The translations under genes and the position numbers were made by a program. Under the pieces are notes generated by a model that searched no databases, had not been told where the DNA came from, and saw nothing but the letters and a program-made list of their open reading frames with translations. A DNA stretch of 36,255 nt, taken from IMG/VR virus record IMGVR_UViG_3300009130_000074, positions 1-36,255 of that record, one strand, 5' to 3'. This document shows positions 21,586 to 28,824 of the stretch, piece after piece. Numbering within the stretch: the stretch's first letter is position 1; every line of letters starts with the position of its first letter. The DNA comes from a virus.

Positions 21586-21957
21586 ATGAAACTACTAATA
21601 CTAATGACTGTAATTAGCATGTTTAACTCAAACATGTTAATTACAAAAAACTTCTCTTCAGAAAAAGAGCTTCTTGTTATTGAAGCTCAAGGAGAAGTAA
21701 AACTTGTTACCTGCAAAGGTAGCAGGGTAATTGTTGAGACACAAATCTCAACAAATTTCCCAAAACATATTGCTGTAGCAATAATGTCAAGATGGACTTT
21801 TGAAGTTCATAATGACTTTGCTATGGGAATTACAAGAGTCAAACTTCTTGTAGATGGTAGGGAAGTAAAATATAAAAACTCTTCTCTTGAAGAGAATTTT
21901 GTAACCACTGTATATGTTCCTGAAGATATACAGAGAGTAAAAATACTGAACAGATGA
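21586..21957 (+). CDS. Possible exported or membrane-anchored beta protein (123 aa)
   Basis: 123 aa from the ATG at 21586 (MKLLILMTVISMFNSNMLIT), chosen because it lies 10 nt after the previous stop and makes a signal-like hydrophobic N-terminus; the open frame runs upstream to 21487 inside the previous gene. The remainder is all-beta in appearance (LLVIEAQGEVKLVTCKGSRV; IVETQIST; TRVKLLVDGREVKY; FVTTVYVPEDIQRVKIL), like the repeating short strands of DUF4097-type adhesin-like proteins. It could act at the inner membrane or periplasm. Its stop overlaps the next start (ATGA). Confidence 0.55.
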   Translation: MKLLILMTVISMFNSNMLITKNFSSEKELLVIEAQGEVKLVTCKGSRVIVETQISTNFPKHIAVAIMSRWTFEVHNDFAMGITRVKLLVDGREVKYKNSSLEENFVTTVYVPEDIQRVKILNR

Positions 21958-22121
21958 CATTATACAAAATAGTCTGGATGGAGGACTCTGCTCAAGAGTT
22001 CTTTGTTTGGACTTTAAATAAAGAAGATGTAGAAATACATCTTGAAAACCATCTCGGATATCTCCCTTCTTGGTGGTCTGCTACTAAAGTAGACCCTGTA
22101 GAAGGTAAAATTTTCAATTAA
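21954..22121 (+). CDS. Small hypothetical protein (55 aa)
   Basis: 55 aa, ATG at 21954 overlapping the previous stop (ATGA), TAA at 22119-22121. Acidic and aromatic (MTLYKIVWMEDSAQEFFVWT; HLGYLPSWWSATKVDPVEGK). The W-rich C-terminus might bind a partner protein. Too short to classify; the overlap and lack of other frames support it as real. Confidence 0.5.
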   Translation: MTLYKIVWMEDSAQEFFVWTLNKEDVEIHLENHLGYLPSWWSATKVDPVEGKIFN

Positions 22122-22140
22122 TGACAGTATTACTTGTCAA

Positions 22141-22175
22141 TCATTTTAGTGAGTGATTGATAAGTGAATAATGAG
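22141..22175 (-). repeat. Inverted copy of the early-gene leader
   Basis: Read on the minus strand this stretch gives TTATTCACTTATC followed by AATCACTCACTAAAATGA, a copy of the leader with an insertion. On the minus strand only a 4-codon frame follows, so it drives no gene there. On the plus strand it forms a hairpin TCAATCA/TGATTGA. It may be a remnant of an inverted cassette or part of a hairpin. Confidence 0.5.
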
Positions 22176-22183
22176 TGTCAACC

Positions 22184-22216
22184 GAGGTAAGCCTGAAAGT
22201 GGCTTACCTCATTTTT
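22184..22216 (+). terminator. Intrinsic terminator at the end of the cassette array
   Basis: GAGGTAAGCC (22184-22193) pairs with GGCTTACCTC (22201-22210), perfect 10 bp, 7-nt loop, followed by ATTTTTT. AACCG and CGGTT on either side could extend the pairing. Confidence 0.85.
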
Positions 22217-22234
22217 TCGGTTACCACTTTCCTG

Positions 22235-22258
22235 CTCATCTCTTACTAATTTCTGCAT
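22235..22258 (+). repeat. Direct repeat copy 3 (CTCATCTCTTACTAATT-TCTGCAT)
   Basis: Identical to copy 2 over 17 nt, and to copy 1 over a longer upstream part with few mismatches. It comes 19 nt after a strong terminator and ~75 nt before the 206-aa gene, the layout of a promoter. Confidence 0.6.
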
Positions 22259-22333
22259 CATGTTAATTTAATTATTTAAACCATTTCAAAATAAGACAAT
22301 GACATCTATTTTGAAATATAAAACACTTATCTA

Positions 22334-22954
22334 ATGGAAGTATCTAAAAAAGTATCTTTAGGAGAATTGACAATTGATTCAGTTAAAGCATCTAAGTACC
22401 AAAAAGCTGGTACATTAACTGTTCAATTCAGACAAGTAATTACTACAGTAACTACTTACCCAAGCACAAATATATCAGATGGAATATCTGATAATTTATT
22501 TTCTATGAATGAATTTAATGTAGGAGAAGGAAAATCCTACACCAATACTGAAACCAGAATTGCCTGGATTAATGTGCCTGATACAGCTACTGTTCAGGTA
22601 TTAAATGCAAAACTTGCTGCTCTTGTAGCTGCAGGTAAAACTCCCTGTATTGCTAAGAAAATTAGCAATTTTCCTATTCTTTCTGAAAACCAAGAGGTTG
22701 CAATAACAAAAGGGTTTAAGACAATGGATGATTTTGCCAACTCACAAGTTGTGAGATATGGTAGTAATCACGCTAATGCCGGTGCCCTTATCTTAGACGA
22801 TAACGGCAATCCTATGTATAAGCGAACTTACTTTAAGGAAGATAAAGTAGAGGATGAGAATGATTGTGGAATGAGTGAAGTTTACATTTCCTCAGAAATT
22901 GGAGCAGAACTTGCTGCATCTGTAGAACAAGATGACACAATTGCTTTGTTCTAA
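22334..22954 (+). CDS. Early protein with SSB-like acidic tail (206 aa)
   Basis: 206 aa from the ATG at 22334 (MEVSKKVSLGELTIDSVKAS). The first ~120 residues are beta-rich with a TVQFRQVITTVTTYPSTNIS strand pair. Then come short helices, an aromatic, basic stretch (NPMYKRTYFKEDKVEDENDC) and the end SVEQDDTIALF. The last residues are acidic followed by hydrophobic-aromatic, like the tip of bacterial SSB that recruits replication proteins. Standing alone between its own promoter candidate and a strong terminator, it is probably made in quantity. A single-strand DNA-binding protein or other nucleic acid binder is plausible, not shown. Confidence 0.65.
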   Translation: MEVSKKVSLGELTIDSVKASKYQKAGTLTVQFRQVITTVTTYPSTNISDGISDNLFSMNEFNVGEGKSYTNTETRIAWINVPDTATVQVLNAKLAALVAAGKTPCIAKKISNFPILSENQEVAITKGFKTMDDFANSQVVRYGSNHANAGALILDDNGNPMYKRTYFKEDKVEDENDCGMSEVYISSEIGAELAASVEQDDTIALF

Positions 22955-22970
22955 GAAAGATGATAAATAT

Positions 22971-22999
22971 AGTCACACTACTATTGCAGTAGTGTGACT
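22971..22999 (+). terminator. Strong hairpin terminator after the 206-aa gene
   Basis: A perfect 12-bp stem: 22971-22982 (AGTCACACTACT) with 22988-22999 (AGTAGTGTGACT), 5-nt loop, followed by TATTTTGTT. Confidence 0.8.
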
Positions 23000-23049
23000 T
23001 ATTTTGTTACCTTTAAAAACTTAAAAATCCAAAATGTTTTGTCTTACAG

Positions 23050-23175
23050 ATGAATGCGCATATATGCTGTTTGAATTTTCTTACTCAATCATGGGGAGCA
23101 CATTTGGTTGAAATAGTGTATCACTTGTTCGCCTGGTTATCCAGAGAAAAGAGTGTGAAGAGTAGTGAAAATTAA
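23050..23175 (+). CDS. Doubtful small ORF (41 aa) in a 200-nt gap
   Basis: 41 codons from the ATG at 23050 (MNAHICCLNFLTQSWGAHLV), ending TAA. It lies in the gap 23000-23207 between a terminator and the 92-aa gene. No leader copy or ribosome-binding site is near, and a 25-codon frame overlaps it at 23034. I see no other structure in the gap. It may be noncoding. Confidence 0.25.
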   Translation: MNAHICCLNFLTQSWGAHLVEIVYHLFAWLSREKSVKSSEN

Positions 23176-23207
23176 ATTTTATTTTTTAATCTTTTAAATT
23201 AACCATC

Positions 23208-23486
23208 ATGAAAATTAGATGTAAGTTTACTGTTGAAGATTACTTTGAATATGTAGGAAGCAGAGGTACTACTTCTGGTTTAGTAGATAGAGTAAAATCT
23301 TCAATGCCAAGTGAATTTCGTGATGGTTACAACATGAAATTTAAAAAGTTGAAAAATGGATATTATACTTGTTATAGAATATCCATTACTGTAAGAAAAA
23401 GTGAAAAGCAGATTCAAGATTTTCTTGAATTTCAAAAAGATCATTGTAATAAAGCCAATAATTTTTCTTATAAAATTATAGGTTAA
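23208..23486 (+). CDS. Hypothetical early protein (92 aa)
   Basis: 92 aa from the ATG at 23208 (MKIRCKFTVEDYFEYVGSRG). Basic, with strands at both ends and a central GLVDRVKSSMPSEFRDGYNM helix region, then a YYTCYRISITVRKS strand and a helix QIQDFLEFQKDH. The upstream leader is of a different kind (AATTAACCATC), not the cassette leader. It is directly followed by structured RNA candidate B. Family unknown; the basic charge could suit RNA or DNA binding. Confidence 0.6.
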   Translation: MKIRCKFTVEDYFEYVGSRGTTSGLVDRVKSSMPSEFRDGYNMKFKKLKNGYYTCYRISITVRKSEKQIQDFLEFQKDHCNKANNFSYKIIG

Positions 23487-23497
23487 AAAAATGATTA

Positions 23498-24195
23498 AAG
23501 TCAGCCTTCGTGACTTAGGATAACCTCAGCAATGGGGATAAAGTGAACTAGCTCTCATCAAGGGAGTGTTTGCGTAGCTATGAAGCTATCCACAGAAAGG
23601 TAATATGTTATATATTTCTTGGTGTTCTTGTGCTCTAACGAGTGATGAACAGAGAGATATAATTCTTCGCAGGTGGAGAATTTGAGGTAGAAATACCAAT
23701 AAGAAGCATGTTAGATAATGATAGTACCAATTGCCAGTTGGGAAGTTGTTATCAGTTAATATTGTAATGGTTGCAGAAATGCACTGTTATAGCAATATTA
23801 GGAACAGTTATTAAGGTTGGCACCTGAAAGCAGAGAGTGGTTGTATCTAAACTTGTCAAAAGCAAGCATGATACAAACTTGTACTAACCACTTTTATTAA
23901 CCTGTACTTGATTAACTAAAACTAAGGTTTAAATTAACCAAGCAAAACATGTATGAGGCTCTTAGATTACAATGTTCTTATTCTGCTGTAATATGCAGAC
24001 ATTTGAAGCTCGCAAGGCTGATAATGAAGTAGACAAGTATTATCTTTCTAGTAGGTGGCAACCTATTTATCCAGGCATGGAAGAAGGTAAGAAAGAAAGC
24101 TTATATATCTAAGTGCAGTATTGGCGAGCAATTTAACTCGTGAACATGTTATCTACTTGTAGAAATACAAGTGTGTGTAAAATCAGGAAACTGGT
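23498..24195 (+). ncRNA. Large structured noncoding RNA candidate B, rich in GAAA tetraloops
   Basis: About 700 nt with no real gene. Hairpins in order: AAGTCA/TGACTT (23498-23516); TAGCT-ATGA-AGCTA (23575-23588); AATTCT/AGAATT (23661-23682); GGTA-GAAA-TACC (23686-23697); TAATATTG/CAATATTA (23757-23764, 23793-23800) enclosing TGCA-GAAA-TGCA (23772-23783); AGTGGTT/AACCACT with inner GTATC/GATAC (23836-23892); CTGC/GCAG (23983-23998); TAGGT-GGCA-ACCTA (24052-24065); CGAG/CTCG (24124-24140); ACTTGTA-GAAA-TACAAGT (24155-24172); ATCAG-GAAA-CTGGT (24182-24195). Four stems are capped by GAAA, a GNRA tetraloop known for tertiary contacts. This points to a compact folded RNA. The 3' end is unclear; no strong terminator is seen before PolB. 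Confidence 0.6.
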
Positions 24196-24482
24196 TAAAA
24201 TGATAACACTAAAAAGTTAACACTCAGCTTTTAATTTATTTTCTTTTGTCCAATTGGATTTGAATAATGAAAAACAATTTGGCACCTCTACTAATATACC
24301 CTTAGTACTGTGAACCTCTCAAAAGAAGTTAAAACAAATTATTTTAAGTCGTGTGCGTTTTATTCATCTTACAAAACTGTCAGGGATAAGGACCTTGCAA
24401 AAGAAAATATTTTTTATTGTAAACTCTGTCTTATGATTGGGTTTACCTACTTTTTTCCATTACCACTACAAAAAGATATGCT
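24196..24482 (+). promoter_or_regulatory. Leader region upstream of the DNA polymerase gene
   Basis: About 290 nt between RNA candidate B and the PolB start. It contains the palindrome CCAATTGG (about 24250) and ACCTCTACTAAT (24284-24295), which is exactly complementary to the terminator loop of RNA candidate A. An open frame of 77 codons (24310-24543) overlaps the PolB start but looks accidental. A promoter for the replication operon should lie here; I cannot point to its boxes. Confidence 0.4.
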
Positions 24483-26435
24483 ATGCTCATTTACGATATT
24501 GAAATGTATCCTAATTTCTTTTTGGTTGTGTTTTATAATATAGAAAATGATGAACATTTCATATTTGAAATCAGTCAGAGAAAAGATGATACAGCATCTC
24601 TTGCAAGATTTCTTGCAAAGAATAAAGGATGCACTCTAATAGGATTTAATAATGTAGCATATGATTATCCTATGTTACATTACTTCATATTACAACTAAA
24701 TAAAAACCTAAAGCCAAGCAGATTAGTAGGAAGATTGTTTAAAAAATCTGTGAATCTTGGAAGTAATATGAAGAAAGGTTTTACACCTAAAATACAGAAA
24801 CCGCTATTTAAGAATATTGACCTTTTCTTAATTAACCATTTTAATAATAAAGCAAAAATGGTTTCTCTTAAAGAACTGGAATTTAATCTTAAAATGCAAA
24901 ACATTCAAGAGCTCCCATTCCCATTTGATAAAGCAGTAACATCTAAACAGATGGATACTCTAATAGAATATTGTAAACATGATGTCCATGCTACATATTT
25001 ATTCTATAAAGAGTGCAAATCAGCAATCTCTTTTAGGGAGAGAATGTCAGAACTATATAATATAAATCTGACAAATGCTAATGATGTAAAGATTGGAGAA
25101 GAAATTCTCATATCTGCTTTATCTAATAAATTGGGATGGGAAAGAGATGAAATAAAAAAGATGAGAACATACAGAGATGCTATGGAAATAGCAGAAATTG
25201 TATTATCTTACATATCCTTTTCATCTATAGAATTGAACAGTTTTCTGCAATGGTGGAAAACAAAAGTTATCACTGAAACTAAGGGTCAATTCAGTGAAAT
25301 ACCATTATCAGAAGTTGAAGATATTTTTCAATATACTGATAAAGTTACCAAGATCAGGAATACAAAATTGGCAAAATTAAATATAATTTATAAAGATTTC
25401 CAATTTGATTTTGGTACAGGAGGGATACATGGTATTAAAAGTGAGGGTGTATGGAAAGCAAGTGAAACTCATGAACTTATATTAGTAGATGTATCTTCAT
25501 ACTATCCTAATTTGAGTTCAAAGAATGGATTTCACCCTGCTCATTTTCCTAAGCAAGTATTTGTTGGAATAGTAGATATGCTATATCAACAGAGAATGCA
25601 AGGGAAAAAAGATGGAGACATGGAAATTGTCAAAGCTATAAAATTAGCTCTGAATGGAGCTTTATATGGAAAAAGCAATGACAAATACTCATGTATGTGT
25701 GACCCACAGATGATGATGTCTATTTGTGTTAATGGACAACTGTTACTAGTTATGCTTGCAGAACAATTTTTAGATGCAGACATAGAAGTAGTACAGATAA
25801 ACACAGATGGCATTTTAATATATGTGCATAAAGACAAGGTTAAAATAGTAGATAATCTATGTAATGACTGGATGAAATTGACATCACTCAAATTAGATTA
25901 TGACCATTTTAACCTTGTAGCACAAAAGGATTGCAATAACTATGTTGCAAGATATACTAATGGAAAAATTAAAACCAAAGGTGCTGCATTCTCCTATGAA
26001 AATCTTGATTGGCATAAGAATCATTCTGCTCTGATAATACCAAGAGCAGTATGTGAATACTTTCTTAATGGAACAGATCCAAAAGATTTTATTCCCAACC
26101 ATGCTAAATCTCCAAAGAACTTATATGACTTCTTTTTAAGAGCAAAGCTTGTAAAAAGAGAGTATAAGCTATATGGTAGATTGGGAGAAAAAAGACATAG
26201 ACTTCAGAAGATTACAAGATATTTTGTAGCTAAAGAAGGAATGACTTTAGAAAAAGAGATGCCTCCTTTGAAAGGTAAGGTAGATAATAGAATATCTGCT
26301 ATTGAAAAAGGTTTTCAGGTTATACCATGTAATGATTTAGGAAATTTTACTCCTGATGAAATGGTACATAATCTGAATTACCAGTATTATATCACAAAAG
26401 CTCTAAAAATTATTAATAACGTTAAAAAAAAATAA
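24483..26435 (+). CDS. Family B DNA polymerase
   Basis: 650 aa from the ATG at 24483 (MLIYDIEMYPNFFLVVFYNI). Copies the phage genome, with proofreading. Exonuclease motifs: Exo I DIE (D5, E7), Exo II GFNNVAYDYP (residues 54-63, D61), Exo III YCKHDVHATYLFY (Y163, D167). Polymerase motifs: A DVSSYYPNL (336-344), B KLALNGALYG (387-396), C INTDG (439-443), where the usual DTD reads NTD. The protein is short for the family, with reduced N-terminal and thumb parts, as in some crAss-like phages that carry PolB. First gene of a tightly packed operon of helicases and other replication proteins. Confidence 0.93.
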   Translation: MLIYDIEMYPNFFLVVFYNIENDEHFIFEISQRKDDTASLARFLAKNKGCTLIGFNNVAYDYPMLHYFILQLNKNLKPSRLVGRLFKKSVNLGSNMKKGFTPKIQKPLFKNIDLFLINHFNNKAKMVSLKELEFNLKMQNIQELPFPFDKAVTSKQMDTLIEYCKHDVHATYLFYKECKSAISFRERMSELYNINLTNANDVKIGEEILISALSNKLGWERDEIKKMRTYRDAMEIAEIVLSYISFSSIELNSFLQWWKTKVITETKGQFSEIPLSEVEDIFQYTDKVTKIRNTKLAKLNIIYKDFQFDFGTGGIHGIKSEGVWKASETHELILVDVSSYYPNLSSKNGFHPAHFPKQVFVGIVDMLYQQRMQGKKDGDMEIVKAIKLALNGALYGKSNDKYSCMCDPQMMMSICVNGQLLLVMLAEQFLDADIEVVQINTDGILIYVHKDKVKIVDNLCNDWMKLTSLKLDYDHFNLVAQKDCNNYVARYTNGKIKTKGAAFSYENLDWHKNHSALIIPRAVCEYFLNGTDPKDFIPNHAKSPKNLYDFFLRAKLVKREYKLYGRLGEKRHRLQKITRYFVAKEGMTLEKEMPPLKGKVDNRISAIEKGFQVIPCNDLGNFTPDEMVHNLNYQYYITKALKIINNVKKK

Positions 26436-26441
26436 TAAAAA

Positions 26442-26576
26442 ATGGAAAAGATAATGTTCATATTATTAAATATAATAATCCTATCATTAATGCCTAAAAC
26501 ACTTATAATACTTGGCATTATTTATTTTACAGATTGGACAGGTTTACCTAATAAAAGAGAACTTAAAAATGGATAA
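26442..26576 (+). CDS. Small membrane protein (44 aa) between PolB and the 135-aa gene
   Basis: 44 aa, ATG at 26442, TAA at 26574-26576. One long hydrophobic segment (MEKIMFILLNIIILSLMPKT, LIILGIIYFTDWTG) then a basic tail. Its stop overlaps the start of the next gene by 8 nt (ATGGATAA), a typical coupling. May anchor something at the membrane or serve as a leader for the next gene. No family. Confidence 0.5.
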   Translation: MEKIMFILLNIIILSLMPKTLIILGIIYFTDWTGLPNKRELKNG

Positions 26577-26976
26577 AGAAAAAAAGAAATTGATTGCCAA
26601 ATTAGAATTGCTTGAAGAAGATTTCAAATTATTTATAGATGATAATTGGTTTCCTGATATCAACAGTATAACTGCTTCATTAAAAAATATACAAGAAATT
26701 AAAAATATTATAGAAATGTCTAAAGAAGAGAAACTTCAGAAAGTAATTGAAAGGCAGTATATCTTTGCCTATAGTGGAGTAAAATTTCCTCAACAATATG
26801 ATGATGCAGGTAAAGCATCAGGATGGTTGAAGATGACCTGCAAATTAGATGAAGGCAATCTGAGAAGATGGCTTGAAGAAGCAGGTTATACTAAAGAGGA
26901 AATTGAAAATCTACAAGACCAGGCAAAAGATAATACTGAACTTTTTAAACAACACAACATAAAAAGATTTGAATGA
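26569..26976 (+). CDS. Hypothetical replication-operon protein (135 aa)
   Basis: 135 aa from the ATG at 26569 (MDKEKKKLIAKLELLEEDFK), preferred over upstream in-frame codons because it sits at the 44-aa gene's stop. The first half is a charged helical region (LKNIQEIKNIIEMSKEEKLQ). The second has FPQQYDDAGKASGWLKMTCK, then DEGNLRRWLEEAGYTKEEIE, which reads as a small helix-turn-helix-like domain. Its stop overlaps the next start (ATGA). It could be a helicase partner or DNA-binding accessory protein. Not recognised. Confidence 0.6.
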   Translation: MDKEKKKLIAKLELLEEDFKLFIDDNWFPDINSITASLKNIQEIKNIIEMSKEEKLQKVIERQYIFAYSGVKFPQQYDDAGKASGWLKMTCKLDEGNLRRWLEEAGYTKEEIENLQDQAKDNTELFKQHNIKRFE

Positions 26977-27197
26977 CAAATAATTTTAAAGTGTTTTCAG
27001 TACTAATTACAGAACAAAATTTTGACTTATCTGATGACTTAATGGAATCTTTCTTAAATAAAGAAATGATTCCAATTTGTTCTATACAGAAAGGTGATGA
27101 ATTTGATTCTGTTTCTAAACAGTTAAAAGATAGTGATGATGACATCTTACTATCTATTGTTCACTTAATAAAATATGATAAAAATTTTGAAGCATGA
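26973..27197 (+). CDS. Small acidic protein (74 aa)
   Basis: 74 aa from the ATG at 26973 (MTNNFKVFSVLITEQNFDLS), joined to both neighbours by ATGA overlaps. Acidic, with a first strand (FKVFSVLIT), a helix (DDLMESFLNKEMI) and a Ser/Asp-rich helix (DSVSKQLKDSDDDILLSIVH). A compact alpha/beta protein that may bind a helicase. Family unknown. Confidence 0.6.
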   Translation: MTNNFKVFSVLITEQNFDLSDDLMESFLNKEMIPICSIQKGDEFDSVSKQLKDSDDDILLSIVHLIKYDKNFEA

Positions 27198-28285
27198 GAG
27201 ACTTAATTCAAAAGCAAGCTCTTGATAAAATTATAAGCAATAACTACTCTGGAATAGTAGATGTTGCTCCAAGAGTTGGAAAATCTAAAATTGCTATTGA
27301 TGCTATGAAAGTGCTTAATAAAAAAGTGCTTATTACAGCACCATTCAATTCAATTTTAGATTCATGGGAAACAGAATTCCAAAAGTGGGGTATGAAAAAT
27401 CCTCCTGATGTTATTAATCAGAGAAGTTTGGAGAAAGTAAATCTCCAGGATTATCACTTAATAATATCAGATGAAATTCATACTTTGTCTGATAGACAAT
27501 TAGATGCATTATCCGGAATAAAAGTCTTAGGGTTTAGTGGAAGTATTGCTAATAAGACCAAGAAAAAACTAAAAGAAACTCTTGGCATAAAACCAATATA
27601 TACTTACTCTATAGAAGATGCCATTAAAGATGGTATCATTTCAGATTATAATATTACTGTCTTGAACTGTAGGTTAGACCAAACAAATAAATACATTCCT
27701 GCAGGAAATAAGGCAAAACCATTTAAAACTACTGAATTTGCAAACTATAGCTATTTAAGTTCTATGTTTGACAAATTTAAAAAATTAGCATGGTCAGATG
27801 ATAGGAAATACACACCTATCAAATACTCATTTGCTTCTAAAAGAGCAAATCTCATATATAAATCCAATACTAAAATTCAGGCTTGTAAGAAATTACTGAA
27901 AGAGTTAGATAGAACTTTAATTTTTACAGCAAGAACTGAAGTTGCAGATATATTAGGAGATTCCTCTTATCATTCTAAAGTAAAAGAAAATACTTTAGAA
28001 CAGTTTATAAATGGTGAAATTGATAAGTTAGGAGTATGTGAAATGTCCTCTATGGGTATCACTATTCCCAACTTGAAAACAGGTGTATTTCATCAAATGA
28101 AATCCTCAGAAGAGTCTGCTATTCAGAAAGTTCTGAGGATGTGTAACTGGGAAGATAATGAAGTTGCACAGATATATATATTTATGTATATCAATACACA
28201 AGATGAAATGTGGGTTAATAAAGCAATTGACCCTTTTGATCAAAGTAAAATCACATTTACTAACATTAATAAATTACTGAAATGA
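27194..28285 (+). CDS. SF2 DEAD/DEAH-type helicase
   Basis: 363 aa from the ATG at 27194 (ATGA overlap). Uses ATP to unwind or remodel DNA. Motif I is APRVGKSK (residues 25-32), a variant of GxGKT with Arg-Val in the loop; Ia-like LITAPFNSILDSW; motif II DEIH (93-96); motif III GFSGS (~114-118). In the C-terminal lobe, TLIFTARTEVADIL and MSSMGITIPNLKTGVFHQM match motifs IV/V, and SAIQKVLRMCNWEDNE is a weakened motif VI with Arg. A compact helicase of the kind common in phage replication modules; it could act at the origin or in repair. Confidence 0.85.
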   Translation: MRDLIQKQALDKIISNNYSGIVDVAPRVGKSKIAIDAMKVLNKKVLITAPFNSILDSWETEFQKWGMKNPPDVINQRSLEKVNLQDYHLIISDEIHTLSDRQLDALSGIKVLGFSGSIANKTKKKLKETLGIKPIYTYSIEDAIKDGIISDYNITVLNCRLDQTNKYIPAGNKAKPFKTTEFANYSYLSSMFDKFKKLAWSDDRKYTPIKYSFASKRANLIYKSNTKIQACKKLLKELDRTLIFTARTEVADILGDSSYHSKVKENTLEQFINGEIDKLGVCEMSSMGITIPNLKTGVFHQMKSSEESAIQKVLRMCNWEDNEVAQIYIFMYINTQDEMWVNKAIDPFDQSKITFTNINKLLK

Positions 28286-28824
28286 AGAAGATTAATGAGA
28301 ACATCATTAAAACTCTCACTTCAAATGCAATAGGAGATGAAGGTATTATATACCTGCTATCTATCTATTTTAATTTGGATGTGAAATGCATTCCACAGAA
28401 AATTCAAACTAAAGTGAACCTGTTGAAAATAGTTGAAAGAGACTATGATGCAGCTTCCTTTAGTGTGAAGTGGAATGAACCTCTATTTGAAGGAGAGAGT
28501 CCTACTCAATCTCATTGGGATTGGGTAGAAGATTGGAGAAAATTATTTAAAAGAGTAAACCCTGAGCGTGATGGCACAAAGAAATATTGCATCACCAGGA
28601 TGAAGAAATTCTTTAGTAAGTTTCCCAATTACAGACAAGAGGATGTGATGATAGCAACAAGAGCCTATTTAGGTTCAGTAGCATCACCACAATATTGCAA
28701 GAAAGCACACAAATTTATCTTTGAAGGGTCAGGAGTAAATGAATATTCCCTTCTGTTAGAATGGTGTGAAAGAATGAAGAAAGTTGGAAATAAATCAATA
28801 ACTTTCAAAAAGATGGGAGAGTGA
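28282..28824 (+). CDS. Replication-operon protein (180 aa), unknown
   Basis: 180 aa from the ATG at 28282 (ATGA overlap with the helicase). Helical throughout with many aromatic residues: SHWDWVEDWRKLFKRVNPER in the middle, then KKYCITRMKKFFSKFPNYRQ and EDVMIATRAYLGSVASPQYC, ending AHKFIFEGSGVNEYSLLLEW. It lies between two helicases and is joined to both by overlaps. A helicase loader or primosome factor would fit the place. No recognised motif. Confidence 0.65.
   Translation: MKKINENIIKTLTSNAIGDEGIIYLLSIYFNLDVKCIPQKIQTKVNLLKIVERDYDAASFSVKWNEPLFEGESPTQSHWDWVEDWRKLFKRVNPERDGTKKYCITRMKKFFSKFPNYRQEDVMIATRAYLGSVASPQYCKKAHKFIFEGSGVNEYSLLLEWCERMKKVGNKSITFKKMGE

Noticed and set aside
20078-24195. 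Group I or II introns in the long gene-free regions
   Set aside because: No interrupted exon, no homing endonuclease or maturase frame, and I could not place the conserved P/Q/R/S or domain V elements.
24310-24543. Open frame of 77 codons upstream of and overlapping the PolB start
   Set aside because: It overlaps the start of PolB by 61 nt, has odd composition (Cys, Phe and Leu runs), no leader and no recognisable domain; PolB has a clear N-terminal DIE motif from its own ATG.
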